Assembly: GCA_905214425.1 (NCBI GenBank)
Contig: CAJMLY010000003.1
Location: forward strand, 1-64,000
Reading direction: 5' to 3'
Length of the DNA stretch: 64,000 nt
Source: an uncultured bacterium
GTDB taxonomy: Bacteria > Actinomycetota > Coriobacteriia > Coriobacteriales > Coriobacteriaceae
The position numbers and the translations under genes are program-made. The notes below the pieces were generated by a model that worked only from the letters and a program-made list of their open reading frames with translations, was not told the DNA's origin and searched no databases. Positions 18,960-27,974 of this stretch are shown here, piece after piece; the stretch's first letter is position 1; each line of letters begins with the position of its first letter.

Positions 18960-20413
18960 CGAGCAATCGCCTTCTCAACGCACGCGACGAGCGTCGATGC
19001 CGCCGTCTCGATATCGCGGTCACCCACGAGTGTGCGCACGTCAAACAGGACGCGATCGTGCGAGGCGCGCGTGACGACCGGCGTGTCGAGATCTTGGACG
19101 AGCGAGCGCTTGAGTGCGTCAACGGAAAGACGCTCATCGACGAGGCGCACGGCAACGCACATGGTGGGCAGCTCGACGGTAGGCAGCGAGCCGCCGCCGG
19201 GAGTCGACGACTCCTCGACGATCTCCACCTGAACGGCGCACGGGCAACCGGCCTTATCGAGCCCGGCGACCATACGATCGCGCAGCTTGCGGGCACGACG
19301 CTCCAGATGAGCCTGCGGAAGCGTGAGCATGTTGAGCACCGGCACCTCGCGATGGGCCACATCCGCCCCGTCCATGTAAATGCGCAGTGTGGCCTCGAGC
19401 GCCGCCAGCGCGAGCTTGCCCGGGCGCAGGGCACGCATGAGCGGATGTGCGCCGCAGGCCTGGACCAAATCGCGACGGCCCATGATAATGCCCGCCTGCG
19501 CGGCACCGAGCAGCTTATCGCCCGAGCACGACACGATATCGAGCCCCGACGCCACCGAAGTGGGTGTAGTCTCCTCGCCGCCGCGCACCAGGATGTCATC
19601 GGGCAACAGCGCGCCCGAACCCTGGTCCTCGTAGAACAGCAGACCATGCTTGTGGGCCAGGGCGGCGAGCTCCCTTGAGCTCACTTCCTCGTGAAAACCC
19701 TCGATGCGATAGTTGGAAGGATGAACCTTGAGGATCATGGCCGTTTCGGGCGTGATGGCGCGCTCGTAGTCGCCCAGGTGCGTGCGGTTGGTGGCGCCGA
19801 CCTCGACGAGTTTGGCGCCCGAAGCCGCCATGACATCGGGGATGCGGAAGCTGCCGCCGATCTCGACAAGCTCGCCGCGGCTGACGATGACCTCTTTGCC
19901 TGCGGCATGGGTCGCCAGCACCAGCAGCACAGCGGCGGCGTTGTTGTTAACGACCAGCGCGTCCTCGGCACCGGTAAGCGAGCGGATCAGTTGCGCCGCA
20001 TGTTCCTTGCGCGACCCGCGCGAGCAGGTGTCCACGCTGTACTCGAGCGTGCTGTACCCGCGCGCGACCTCGGCCACGGCCTTTGCCGCCGACTCCGCGA
20101 GCGGGGCGCGGCCCAAGTTGGTATGGATGACCACGCCCGTAGCGTTGACGGCAGGGCGCAGGCTCGGCAACGCGGAGCGGTGCGCACGCCACTCGATGGC
20201 CGAGGCTAGGTCGCGCTTAGAGCGCGGGGCGGCACCGGCGCGAATGGCTGCGCGCTCCTCGTCGAGCTCGGCCGTCACGGCAGCATGGACCACCGCGTCG
20301 CAGGTCTCCCCCGCCGCCTTCACCACCGGCCACTCGGCAAGCAGCTCGTTGACGGAAGGAATAGCGCGAAGGCGGGCGCGTACCTCATCGGACATGTTCT
20401 GGCTATCGCTCAT
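18956..20413 (-). CDS. selA: L-seryl-tRNA(Sec) selenium transferase
   Basis: A 485-residue PLP enzyme that converts seryl-tRNA(Sec) to selenocysteyl-tRNA using selenophosphate from SelD. The PLP lysine lies in CSGDKLLGAAQAG, the N-terminal tRNA-binding helices are present (RLRAIPSVNELL), and the length is as expected for the family. It is the first gene of a selA-selB unit that runs toward tRNA-Sec. A plausible promoter (TTGACT, 17 bases, TGATAG) lies just upstream. Confidence 0.96.
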   Translation of the reverse strand: MSDSQNMSDEVRARLRAIPSVNELLAEWPVVKAAGETCDAVVHAAVTAELDEERAAIRAGAAPRSKRDLASAIEWRAHRSALPSLRPAVNATGVVIHTNLGRAPLAESAAKAVAEVARGYSTLEYSVDTCSRGSRKEHAAQLIRSLTGAEDALVVNNNAAAVLLVLATHAAGKEVIVSRGELVEIGGSFRIPDVMAASGAKLVEVGATNRTHLGDYERAITPETAMILKVHPSNYRIEGFHEEVSSRELAALAHKHGLLFYEDQGSGALLPDDILVRGGEETTPTSVASGLDIVSCSGDKLLGAAQAGIIMGRRDLVQACGAHPLMRALRPGKLALAALEATLRIYMDGADVAHREVPVLNMLTLPQAHLERRARKLRDRMVAGLDKAGCPCAVQVEIVEESSTPGGGSLPTVELPTMCVAVRLVDERLSVDALKRSLVQDLDTPVVTRASHDRVLFDVRTLVGDRDIETAASTLVACVEKAIAR

Positions 20414-20460
20414 GTGCGGCCTTTCAAAACCAAAGGTGAATCAATCGTTCGAACGTCAAA

Positions 20461-20489
20461 CTATCAGCCAATTCGATCGGCTGAGTCAA
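20461..20489 (-). promoter_or_regulatory. Putative promoter of selA-selB
   Basis: On the minus strand TTGACT (20489-20484) and TGATAG (20466-20461) are separated by 17 bases and lie about 50 bases before the selA ATG, directly after the stop codon of the upstream oxidoreductase gene. Confidence 0.45.
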
Positions 20490-22607
20490 TCAATCGCTAT
20501 TATCCTCGCGCGCCGCGATCTTTTCCACGCGAACGGCGTTTTCCTGAGTGAGCGCGGCGCCCGTCAACGGGTCCCAACGCAACGGTGTATGGTCGAGCGG
20601 GCCGACGCCCAAGGCTTGAGCGCCGCCGGCATCGGCGCCAAACGAACGTCCGCCGGGGGCGGCCGACGTAAAGATACACGCCGGATGCAGATACGGCGTC
20701 GTCTCCACGCGCACGCGGTCGCGGCCCATATCGCTCACGAGCTCGACGATCTCGCCGTCGGCGATGCCCATGTGCGCAGCAGCATCGGCATTCATCTGCA
20801 CGGCGTCCAAGTCCGACCCCGCCTCGGCGGCACCTTGAGCCGCAAGCCTGCGCGAGGTGTGCGACTCAAAGGGACGGTTGCCACTAATGAGGCGAAACAT
20901 CCCCGGGCCGGGCTCCACCATGGGCGCAATCCAGTTGGGCACACGACCCATGCCGACTCGTTCCCATACGTCGCTTGCCAGCGCAATTTTGCCGCCGGCA
21001 AGCGGAATCACCGGCTCACCCGTGCGCGACGGCAGCGCCACGCCCGTATCGGCCCAGCCGCGCTCCTTGAGCTCGTCCAGATCGATCCCAAAAGGCGCCA
21101 CCTGGGCAGCCGCCAGATCGTCAGACGTAAACTGGAAATACTCGCCCACGCCACACGCCTGCGCCAGACCGGCAAAAATCTCCCGACCGGGACGTGTGCC
21201 GTCATGCTGCACGGGCAGCACGGCGTTGCGGTAGAACACGCGCGAATCGTTGGCGCCCACGACTGTGCCCACACCGCGGTCGGCCTCCAGATACGTCACG
21301 TCGGGCAGCACGAAGTCAGAAGCACGCGCCGTCTCGGACCAGCGAATATCAATTGTCACGAGCAAGTCGAGTTGCTGCAAGATGCCAAGCCACGCATCGG
21401 CGTTGCCATAGCCCGCACCGGGGTTACTGGCATAGACGATAAGCCCGCACAGCTCACCGGCAAGGATGGACTGACCGATGGTCGTGCACAGGCCGCGCAC
21501 CGGATCGACCAGCGGATAGCGCTCGGACCCCAGCTTGGGCTCGCGCGGCACCGGCGGCGTCGCAAAGCGAGTGGGATCGAGGTCGCCCAGTGAAAGCGGT
21601 GTGGGCGGATTGAGCGCGCCACCCGCATGTCCAATACAGCCCAGCAGCACATCGACCAAGCAGATAGCGCGTGCGGTCTGGGTGCTATTGGCATACGCGA
21701 TGCCGATGCCACCATGAAAACCCGCATCCACCACAGCGGCAGGCGCGGCGGCAGCGAGATCGCGCGCCGTGGCGACAATCTCTGCGGCCGACACGTCGCA
21801 CATCGATTCGGCCCACTCGGGTGTCCAAGCACTGGCCGCCTGCGCCAGCTCGTCAAAGCCTGTGGCGTAGCGGTCCACGAACTCGTGATCGTACAGGTCC
21901 TCGGCTACCAGCACATGTGCGATACCCAGCAGCAACGCCAGATCGCATCCAGGACGTACGCGCAGCCAGCGGTCGGCAAGCGCAGCCGAACCACTGCGCC
22001 GAGGGTCAACCACGATGATCTTCGCCCCGCGCCGGCGCGCATCGTTGAGCGCATCAACGGCCCCCATCGTCGACGAATCGACAATGGAGCGCCCCAGATA
22101 CATGATGCAATCGGTATGCGCCAGGTCGGAGGCGGGACTATAGCCCAAGCTGTGCTCCCAGCCGGTAAGTCTGCTTACCTCGCAGGCACCGTCGGCACCG
22201 TATACGTTGGGCGAGCCCAGCGCATGCATAAAACGATACGCCCAGTAACGGTCGAACGAGGGCACGCCGAGCGTCATGCCCAGCGCGCGCGGACCATGCC
22301 CGTCAACAATCCCCAAAAGGCACTCGGCAATCTGAGCAAACGCCTCGTCCCACGAAATCACATCGAACCCCGAGCCATCAGCTCGTCGGCGCATGGGGTG
22401 CACGATGCGGTCACGCTCGTCAAACGGCATTGCCAGGCGATGCCGTCCGCGGGCACACAGGGCACGCGCCGCGCACGGATGCCCTGGCACCGGCAACTCG
22501 GCCGCCACGCGACCGTCCTCAACTCGTGCCGCAAAGGCGCAATCGGCATAGCATCCCCCGCATGTGGTCACCACGGCGCGACCGTCACGCTTCACAGCAG
22601 ATGCCAT
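20490..22607 (-). CDS. Molybdopterin-dependent oxidoreductase, DMSO reductase family
   Basis: A 705-residue enzyme predicted to bind bis-MGD and one [4Fe-4S] cluster. The N-terminal cluster ligands appear as CGGCYADC followed by a later Cys (ALCARG). The presumed molybdenum ligand is the cysteine of GADGACEVSRLTG. The C-terminal cofactor domain (residues about 590-700) is complete. There is no Tat signal, no adjacent membrane subunit and no ferredoxin-like subunit, so it looks soluble and alone. It is separated from focA by a strong terminator. Substrate is unknown: polysulfide/thiosulfate-reductase-like, formate-dehydrogenase-like and transhydroxylase-like roles all remain possible. The ATG at 22607 follows AAAGGGG. 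Confidence 0.85.
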   Translation of the reverse strand: MASAVKRDGRAVVTTCGGCYADCAFAARVEDGRVAAELPVPGHPCAARALCARGRHRLAMPFDERDRIVHPMRRRADGSGFDVISWDEAFAQIAECLLGIVDGHGPRALGMTLGVPSFDRYWAYRFMHALGSPNVYGADGACEVSRLTGWEHSLGYSPASDLAHTDCIMYLGRSIVDSSTMGAVDALNDARRRGAKIIVVDPRRSGSAALADRWLRVRPGCDLALLLGIAHVLVAEDLYDHEFVDRYATGFDELAQAASAWTPEWAESMCDVSAAEIVATARDLAAAAPAAVVDAGFHGGIGIAYANSTQTARAICLVDVLLGCIGHAGGALNPPTPLSLGDLDPTRFATPPVPREPKLGSERYPLVDPVRGLCTTIGQSILAGELCGLIVYASNPGAGYGNADAWLGILQQLDLLVTIDIRWSETARASDFVLPDVTYLEADRGVGTVVGANDSRVFYRNAVLPVQHDGTRPGREIFAGLAQACGVGEYFQFTSDDLAAAQVAPFGIDLDELKERGWADTGVALPSRTGEPVIPLAGGKIALASDVWERVGMGRVPNWIAPMVEPGPGMFRLISGNRPFESHTSRRLAAQGAAEAGSDLDAVQMNADAAAHMGIADGEIVELVSDMGRDRVRVETTPYLHPACIFTSAAPGGRSFGADAGGAQALGVGPLDHTPLRWDPLTGAALTQENAVRVEKIAAREDNSD

Positions 22608-22670
22608 CTCGATTACCCCTTTCACAAGCCAAACACAACAGGCCAACAGCCCGGGAACGAGCCCCAGGCC

Positions 22671-22709
22671 AAAAAAAGCCTCCCGCACGGCAACGCCCCG
22701 CGGGAGGCC
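22671..22709 (-). terminator. Strong intrinsic terminator after focA
   Basis: On the minus strand GCCTCCCGC and GCGGGAGGC enclose a 13-base loop and are followed by TTTTTTT. It marks the end of the formate hydrogenlyase gene series. Confidence 0.9.
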
Positions 22710-22730
22710 CAACGTCAAACAGACGGTATC

Positions 22731-23570
22731 TTACGCCTCGGACTTCTTGGCGTAGATAAACCAGTAGCCGAGCGCGACCAGAACCGCGCCGCCCACGATG
22801 TTGCCCAGCGTGGCGGCGGACAGGTTAAACGCAATGCCCGCAGCGTTGAGTGCATCGGCGCCGGCGACGTCGGCACCGTAGCCGCATGCATGCATCACGG
22901 CACCCATGGGCAAAAAGTACATGTTGGCGACGCAGTGCTCAAAACCGCAGGCCACAAAGGCGGCGATGGGCAGCAAAATGCCCACGACCTTATCGACCAC
23001 GGTCTTGCCGGCGGTACCGATCCACACGGCCAGGCACACAAAGATGTTGCACAGGATGCCGCGGAAGAAGATCGTCACCCAGTCGATCGTCACCTTGCCG
23101 GCGGCGACGCTCACCATGGAATTGGCGACCGCCTCGCCGTTGAGCTTGTAAATGCCGGCCATGTACACCAAAAAGACGATGAACAGGGCACCGACAAAGT
23201 TACCGACCCATACGACGACCCAAGCCTTGAGCATCTGGACCAGGGTGATCTTTTTGCTCTTGAGTGCGCAGACCATAAGCGAATTGCCGGTAAACAGCTC
23301 GGCGCCGCACACCAGCACCAGCACCAGGCCCAGGCAAAAGCACAGGCCGCCCACGACGCGCTGGGCGCCCCAGCCCAGCGTGCTATCGCTCAAGAACACG
23401 GTAAAGAACAGGCCGCCGAAGGCAATGAACGCACCAGCGAACATCGCCAAAACAAAGGCCTTTGCGACCGGCAGGTTGGCCTTGGTCACGCCGGCGGCCT
23501 CGGTCTTGGCCTCGATCGCGGCGGGCGCCAGGCAATCGGGAGCGGGATATTCTGCCTTGGAATCTGCCAT
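22731..23570 (-). CDS. focA: Formate/nitrite transporter family channel
   Basis: A 279-residue membrane protein of the FNT family with six predicted transmembrane helices and cytoplasmic N-terminal tail of about 50 residues. The family sequences FGGLFFTVFLSDST and VVWVGNFVGALF are visible. As last gene after the hydrogenase and its maturation genes, it most probably moves formate for the FdhF-Hyf system, as focB does at the end of the E. coli hyf operon. The ATG at 23570 is preferred over a TTG at 23603. Confidence 0.92.
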   Translation of the reverse strand: MADSKAEYPAPDCLAPAAIEAKTEAAGVTKANLPVAKAFVLAMFAGAFIAFGGLFFTVFLSDSTLGWGAQRVVGGLCFCLGLVLVLVCGAELFTGNSLMVCALKSKKITLVQMLKAWVVVWVGNFVGALFIVFLVYMAGIYKLNGEAVANSMVSVAAGKVTIDWVTIFFRGILCNIFVCLAVWIGTAGKTVVDKVVGILLPIAAFVACGFEHCVANMYFLPMGAVMHACGYGADVAGADALNAAGIAFNLSAATLGNIVGGAVLVALGYWFIYAKKSEA

Positions 23571-23609
23571 GTCAATCACTTCTTTCCTAATCAGCAGGGA
23601 CAAGCGCTC

Positions 23610-24113
23610 CTATTGCTCTTGTCCCAAGCGGACAAAGTGGGAAAAGTCGTTGGCGGCCACGGCGTCGTACACGGCGTCGACGGCGTCAAAGACCTCCGGG
23701 GACATAGGGTTGTAAAACTCCGTATCGCCCGGCTGAATCCCTATGAAGACGATATCTTCGCACGATTGCTCGATTTCCTCGATCAGAATCGACAAAGGGA
23801 GCGAATGCGTGGTGAACATCGACTTGCGGGCCACATCGCGCTTATCGAGCAGGCGGATAGACCCGACGGGCAGCGCCATGTCGGCGGCATCGACCAAGAC
23901 CAGGCGAGGCGGACGCTCGCGCTTGACCTCGATGATGTCGTCCTCGGGCGTTTGGCCACCGTCGATGGTGTACCAACCGGCAATGGGCGCGTCCTCCATC
24001 TTTTTGGAGAGTACGGGGCCGGCGGCATCGTCGGCACGCAGCACGCTTCCCGCCGTGAGCACGATACCCGCAAACGGGGCGCCGTTCACACGACCATCCA
24101 CAACGCGACCCAT
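23610..24113 (-). CDS. hycI: Hydrogenase maturation protease (HycI type)
   Basis: A 167-residue endopeptidase that trims the C-terminus of the group 4 NiFe hydrogenase large subunit after nickel insertion. Family features are visible: an early VLTAGSVLRADDAAGP segment with nickel-sensing Asp, IDGGQTPED, LVDAADM and the TTHSLPL motif. The start codon overlaps the last base of the hycH stop (TAATG). Its substrate is expected to be the protein at 26198-27970, whose tail of about 44 residues after the last CxxC matches what such proteases remove. Confidence 0.93.
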   Translation of the reverse strand: MGRVVDGRVNGAPFAGIVLTAGSVLRADDAAGPVLSKKMEDAPIAGWYTIDGGQTPEDDIIEVKRERPPRLVLVDAADMALPVGSIRLLDKRDVARKSMFTTHSLPLSILIEEIEQSCEDIVFIGIQPGDTEFYNPMSPEVFDAVDAVYDAVAANDFSHFVRLGQEQ

Positions 24114-24694
24114 TACTGCAACCTCCCCGTCAGATACACGCCCGACACATCGCGCACGCGCTCCACCAGATCGCGAAACTTCATTAAGAACGCGACCTGC
24201 TGGGCATGCAGGCCAAAGTCGTCATCGAACACCGAGATGCCAGCCTTGGCCGACCCGCGAAAACCGCGCTCGTCGAGCAGCATATCGCAGGCCTCGAGCA
24301 GCGACGGCACCGCCGCCTTGTCGAGCTGGCACTCGCCAAAGGAACGGATGGCCTCAAACTTGGTCTTGGCCTCACCCTCCGGCAGCACGTCGACGAGCGA
24401 ATAGAACACGTTCACCGGCACCGACAGGCGCGGCTCAAAGCAGTCGAGCACGCCGGTGTGGTGGCCCACGGCGAGCGTGTAGTACAGCACGTCGCAGGCC
24501 TCCTGGGGAACGTCTTCCTCGGTCTCCACAAACTTACGCGTGAGCTCGTAGAAGACCACCTGGTCGGGCGCGTGGTCCAGGCAGGGGTCGGCGACGCCCT
24601 CGGCGGCCTCGTCGCTTGCGCGCGAGGCATCGCCAAAAGAGCCGCCGAGCATACCGGGGCCCGCAAAGTAACCAGAGCGGTCCGTGAGCTCCAT
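24113..24694 (-). CDS. hycH: Formate hydrogenlyase maturation protein (HycH/HyfJ)
   Basis: A 193-residue protein resembling HycH, an assembly factor for the large subunit of formate hydrogenlyase. Recognisable stretches are QVVFYELTRKFV, DVPQEACDVLYYTLAVGHH and GVLDCFEP. The first 40 residues are an extra low-complexity segment. It starts immediately after the hyfI stop codon and runs into hycI with a one-base overlap, in line with joint action on hydrogenase assembly. Confidence 0.88.
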   Translation of the reverse strand: MELTDRSGYFAGPGMLGGSFGDASRASDEAAEGVADPCLDHAPDQVVFYELTRKFVETEEDVPQEACDVLYYTLAVGHHTGVLDCFEPRLSVPVNVFYSLVDVLPEGEAKTKFEAIRSFGECQLDKAAVPSLLEACDMLLDERGFRGSAKAGISVFDDDFGLHAQQVAFLMKFRDLVERVRDVSGVYLTGRLQ

Positions 24695-25477
24695 CTAGCG
24701 ACCTCCGGCCAGCACCAGATCCTGCAGCGCCGAGTACACCTCGACGCGGCGCGGATCGTCCTGCTTGTCGATGAGCAGCGCCATGGCACCGCGGATATCG
24801 CCCTTGGGCGCGCCCTCGAGCGTGTCCATAAACTCGTTGGCCAGGTCGCGGCCGTAACGGTAGCCGCTCATGGCTCGAGCCTCGCGCTCGATGGCAACGC
24901 GCAGCTTGTACGGCACGCCGGGGTGCAGGATATCGGCCTGCTCGCCGGCGGCCTCCACCGTGGTCTCGGCATGGAGTTTTTGGTCCAGCAGACCAAGTGC
25001 CATGGCAAAGCCGTAGACGGTCTGCGCGGGGCTGGGCGGGCAGCCGGGGATGTAGACATCGACCGGCAGAATCTTATCCGTACCGCCCCAGACGCAGTAG
25101 TTGTCGTAGAAGATGCCGCCGGTGCAGCCGCACGCGCCATAGGACACCACGATCTTTGGATCGGGTGCGGCCTCAAAGGCGCGCAGGGCCGGCATGCGCA
25201 TGGCACGCGTCACGGCACCGGTGTACAGCAGCACGTCGGCGTGACGGGGCGAGGGAACGACCTTGATGCCAAAACGCTCGACGTCGAAGACGGGCGTGAT
25301 GGAACCGAAGATCTCGATCTCGCAGCCGTTGCAGCCGCCGCAGTCGACACGGTAGACGTACACCGAGCGCTTGATCTTCTTAAGAAGGGTCGCCTTGGCC
25401 TTCTCGATGCTCTCGTCGAGCTCGATCTTGGTCGGGCGGTACTGAAGCCGCTCGGGCAAAAGCGTGGGTTCGGCCAT
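24695..25477 (-). CDS. hyfI: Formate hydrogenlyase small subunit (HyfI/HycG, NuoB-like)
   Basis: A 260-residue iron-sulfur subunit carrying the proximal [4Fe-4S] cluster that connects the NiFe centre to the electron wire. Cluster cysteines are visible in VDCGGCNGCE (near residues 44-53), GACGCTGG and YIPGCPPSP. It lacks the Tat signal of periplasmic uptake hydrogenases, as expected for a cytoplasm-facing group 4 enzyme. A strong ribosome site (AAGGAGG) precedes the ATG. Confidence 0.94.
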   Translation of the reverse strand: MAEPTLLPERLQYRPTKIELDESIEKAKATLLKKIKRSVYVYRVDCGGCNGCEIEIFGSITPVFDVERFGIKVVPSPRHADVLLYTGAVTRAMRMPALRAFEAAPDPKIVVSYGACGCTGGIFYDNYCVWGGTDKILPVDVYIPGCPPSPAQTVYGFAMALGLLDQKLHAETTVEAAGEQADILHPGVPYKLRVAIEREARAMSGYRYGRDLANEFMDTLEGAPKGDIRGAMALLIDKQDDPRRVEVYSALQDLVLAGGR

Positions 25478-25479
25478 GG

Positions 25480-26196
25480 TTACTCCTCCTTCGTTTCAAA
25501 ATCCATGATGATGCCCTCGACCGGCGCCGGACCGGCGGGAATCTCGGGCGCATCGGGGTTAAGCTCGCGGTCGATATACTCCGGGTTCACGCCGTGGCCG
25601 CCCAGATACTCCATGCCGGGGCCCTGGGGCTCACCGGACGCAAGCGTCTCGTTGGCAGCCATGCCGCGCGCGTTGCCGGTCTTTACGGCCGAGGCGGCGC
25701 GCAGGGCGTCGAGCTCGCGCTTGCACTCCTGGCACATACCGACGGTACGGGCGGCCTGGATGGCCTCCATGCCGCCGGTCTTTTGCAGCAGGCGCTTGGC
25801 GTAGTCGATCTCCTTGTGCGGGGCAAACGGCTTGCCGCAACGCGAGCAGTGCTCGAGCGTATAGACGCTCTTGCTGGTGAGGTCGTCCTTGCTCATGACG
25901 GCCAGCTCAAACTCCTCGGTGAGCTTGATGGCCTCCATGGGGCAGGCTTCCTCGCAGCGGCCGCAAAAGATGCAGCGACCGTAGTCGATCGACCAGGTAA
26001 TGGTATCGGCCGCCAGGTCGGTGTCCATGCGAATGGCATCGGCCGGGCACGCCACGCCGCAGGCACCGCAGGCGATGCAGAGCTCGGCATTATGCTCGGG
26101 CTTGCCGCGCATGTCCTTGTTGGTGGGAAACGGCGCAAACGGGTACTTGACCGTCGCGTCGCCGGCCTTGGCGTTAACCTTCCAAAGCTTCAGCAT
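25480..26196 (-). CDS. hyfH: Formate hydrogenlyase ferredoxin subunit (HyfH/HycF, NuoI-like)
   Basis: A 238-residue protein with two [4Fe-4S] ferredoxin motifs, CIACGACGVACP and CIFCGRCEEACP, in its first half. Further paired cysteines follow (HCSRCGKP and CQECK), a HycF-like zinc-finger or extra cluster. It carries electrons between the FdhF side and the NiFe module. The ATG at 26196 lies one base after the hyfG stop codon (TAATATG); the longer frame would run far into hyfG. Confidence 0.93.
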   Translation of the reverse strand: MLKLWKVNAKAGDATVKYPFAPFPTNKDMRGKPEHNAELCIACGACGVACPADAIRMDTDLAADTITWSIDYGRCIFCGRCEEACPMEAIKLTEEFELAVMSKDDLTSKSVYTLEHCSRCGKPFAPHKEIDYAKRLLQKTGGMEAIQAARTVGMCQECKRELDALRAASAVKTGNARGMAANETLASGEPQGPGMEYLGGHGVNPEYIDRELNPDAPEIPAGPAPVEGIIMDFETKEE

Positions 26197-26197
26197 A

Positions 26198-27970
26198 TTA
26201 GAGCGCCTCCTCATCGAGCGGGGCGGCCATGGTGCCCTCGCCCGCAAGCGGCGACTTGTCACGCCAGACATTCTCGAACTGCTCCTTGTCGAGCACGTGG
26301 TCGCGCTTGGCGGCGACATCGGTCACCGTCACGCGGTCGGTGCAGGAGTAGCACGGGTCGAGCGAGCCGACGATCAGCGCCGCGTCGCCCACGGTGTTGC
26401 CGCGGAACATGTAGCGCAGGACCGGCCAGTTGCTATACGTAGCGGCCTTGGCGCGCCAGCGGTAGCACTTCTGGTTGTTGCCGAGCATGGCCCAGTGCAC
26501 GTCCTCGCCGCGCGGCGCCTCGGTGGCGCCGATGGCGTACTTGTGCGGGGTGTACTCCCAATCCGTGGTGAGGATGGGGCCCGACGGGCAGTTCTCGAGC
26601 ATGGTCTCGATCATGTCGATCGAATCGTAGACCTCCTGGATGCGGACGGCGGTACGGCCGAAGGCATCGCAGGTGTCGGCCGTAGCGGCGTGCATCTTTT
26701 GGACATCCGGATCGGCGTAGCCGTCGAAGGGATGGTCAAAGCGCACGTCGCGGGCATAGCCCGAGCCACGCATGAGCGGGCCGACCGGCGAGAAGTCGCG
26801 TGCGATCTTTCGATCCAGAATGCCGATGCCACTCGTACGCTCAATAAAGTTGGGCGTGGAGAGCAGCATGTCGACGAGTTCCTGAACCTCGGAGCGCAGC
26901 TGGTGGATGGTCGTGAGCGTGGAGAGCTTCTGCTCGGCCAAAATGTCGCGACGCACGCCGCCGATCACGTTGAGGCCGTAGGTCTTGCGGTGACCGGAGA
27001 GCTTCTCGGCCAGGTCCATGGACTTCTCGCGGACGCGGAAGAACTGCTGGAAGCCGGAGTCGAAGCCCGTGTAGTGCGATGCCAGGCCAATGTTGAGCAG
27101 ATGCGAGTGCAGGCGCTCGACCTCGAGCATGATGGCGCGGATGTACTGGGCGCGCGGCGGGACATGAATGCCCTGGGCGCGCTCGACGGCCTCGGCATAG
27201 GCCACCGAGTGGGCGCAGCCGCAGATGCCGCAGATGCGGTCGGCGAGAAACGTCACGGCGTCATAGTTCAGGCGCGTCTCGGCGACCTTCTCCATGCCGC
27301 GGTGCACGTAGAACAGACGGTAGTCGGCGTCGACGATCGTCTCGCCCTCGACGAACAGGCGGAAGTGGCCGGGCTCGTCGGAGGTGATGTGCAGCGGTCC
27401 CATGGGAACGAGCGTGGTCTCCTTGCCCTTGGTGTCGGCCAAGAACTCGTAGTTTTCCATGTCGCTCGCGGGGGCGGGGCGGAAACGGTAATCCATCGAA
27501 TCCTTGCGCAACGGGTACAGCCCGCTGGGCCAATCGTCGGGCAGCACCAGGCGACGGCGGTCGGGCAGACCCTCGGGAATCAGGCCAAACATATCGCGCA
27601 GCTCGCGCTCGCCCCACACACAGGCGGGGACGAACGGCGTCACGGACGGGAACGTCATCTTGGCGGGGTCGACCTCGGCACGCACGGTAACCCAGCCGGG
27701 GTCCTCCCCCTCCATGGAGATGACGTAGTACACGGCGTAACGGCCGCACAGGCTGCGCTCGTCGTTGCCGACAATCACAGGAATCCAGCCGTAGCGCTCG
27801 TAATACAGGTAGTGGACGGCCTCGGGCAGACGGTCCAGCTTGACGGTGATCGTCAGCTGGTCCTCGCACTGCCATTCGACCTTCTCGATAGCGCCCGGCA
27901 CTGCAGCACGCAGGGCCTCGACGTGGCTTTCGCAGCGACGAGCGTAGTCCTTCTTTTCAGGTTCTGCCAT
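26198..27970 (-). CDS. hyfG: Formate hydrogenlyase NiFe large subunit (HyfG/HycE)
   Basis: A 590-residue fusion of a NuoC-like N-terminal domain (about 1-165) and a NuoD-like catalytic domain. The four nickel-binding cysteines are in RICGICGCAHS (C247, C250) and DPCYSCTDR (C540, C543). This shows a true hydrogenase, not a complex I subunit that has lost the metal site. The roughly 44 residues after the second CxxC are the expected HycI cleavage product. It catalyses proton reduction to H2 on the cytoplasmic face of the membrane complex. Confidence 0.96.
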   Translation of the reverse strand: MAEPEKKDYARRCESHVEALRAAVPGAIEKVEWQCEDQLTITVKLDRLPEAVHYLYYERYGWIPVIVGNDERSLCGRYAVYYVISMEGEDPGWVTVRAEVDPAKMTFPSVTPFVPACVWGERELRDMFGLIPEGLPDRRRLVLPDDWPSGLYPLRKDSMDYRFRPAPASDMENYEFLADTKGKETTLVPMGPLHITSDEPGHFRLFVEGETIVDADYRLFYVHRGMEKVAETRLNYDAVTFLADRICGICGCAHSVAYAEAVERAQGIHVPPRAQYIRAIMLEVERLHSHLLNIGLASHYTGFDSGFQQFFRVREKSMDLAEKLSGHRKTYGLNVIGGVRRDILAEQKLSTLTTIHQLRSEVQELVDMLLSTPNFIERTSGIGILDRKIARDFSPVGPLMRGSGYARDVRFDHPFDGYADPDVQKMHAATADTCDAFGRTAVRIQEVYDSIDMIETMLENCPSGPILTTDWEYTPHKYAIGATEAPRGEDVHWAMLGNNQKCYRWRAKAATYSNWPVLRYMFRGNTVGDAALIVGSLDPCYSCTDRVTVTDVAAKRDHVLDKEQFENVWRDKSPLAGEGTMAAPLDEEAL

Positions 27971-27974
27971 GGTG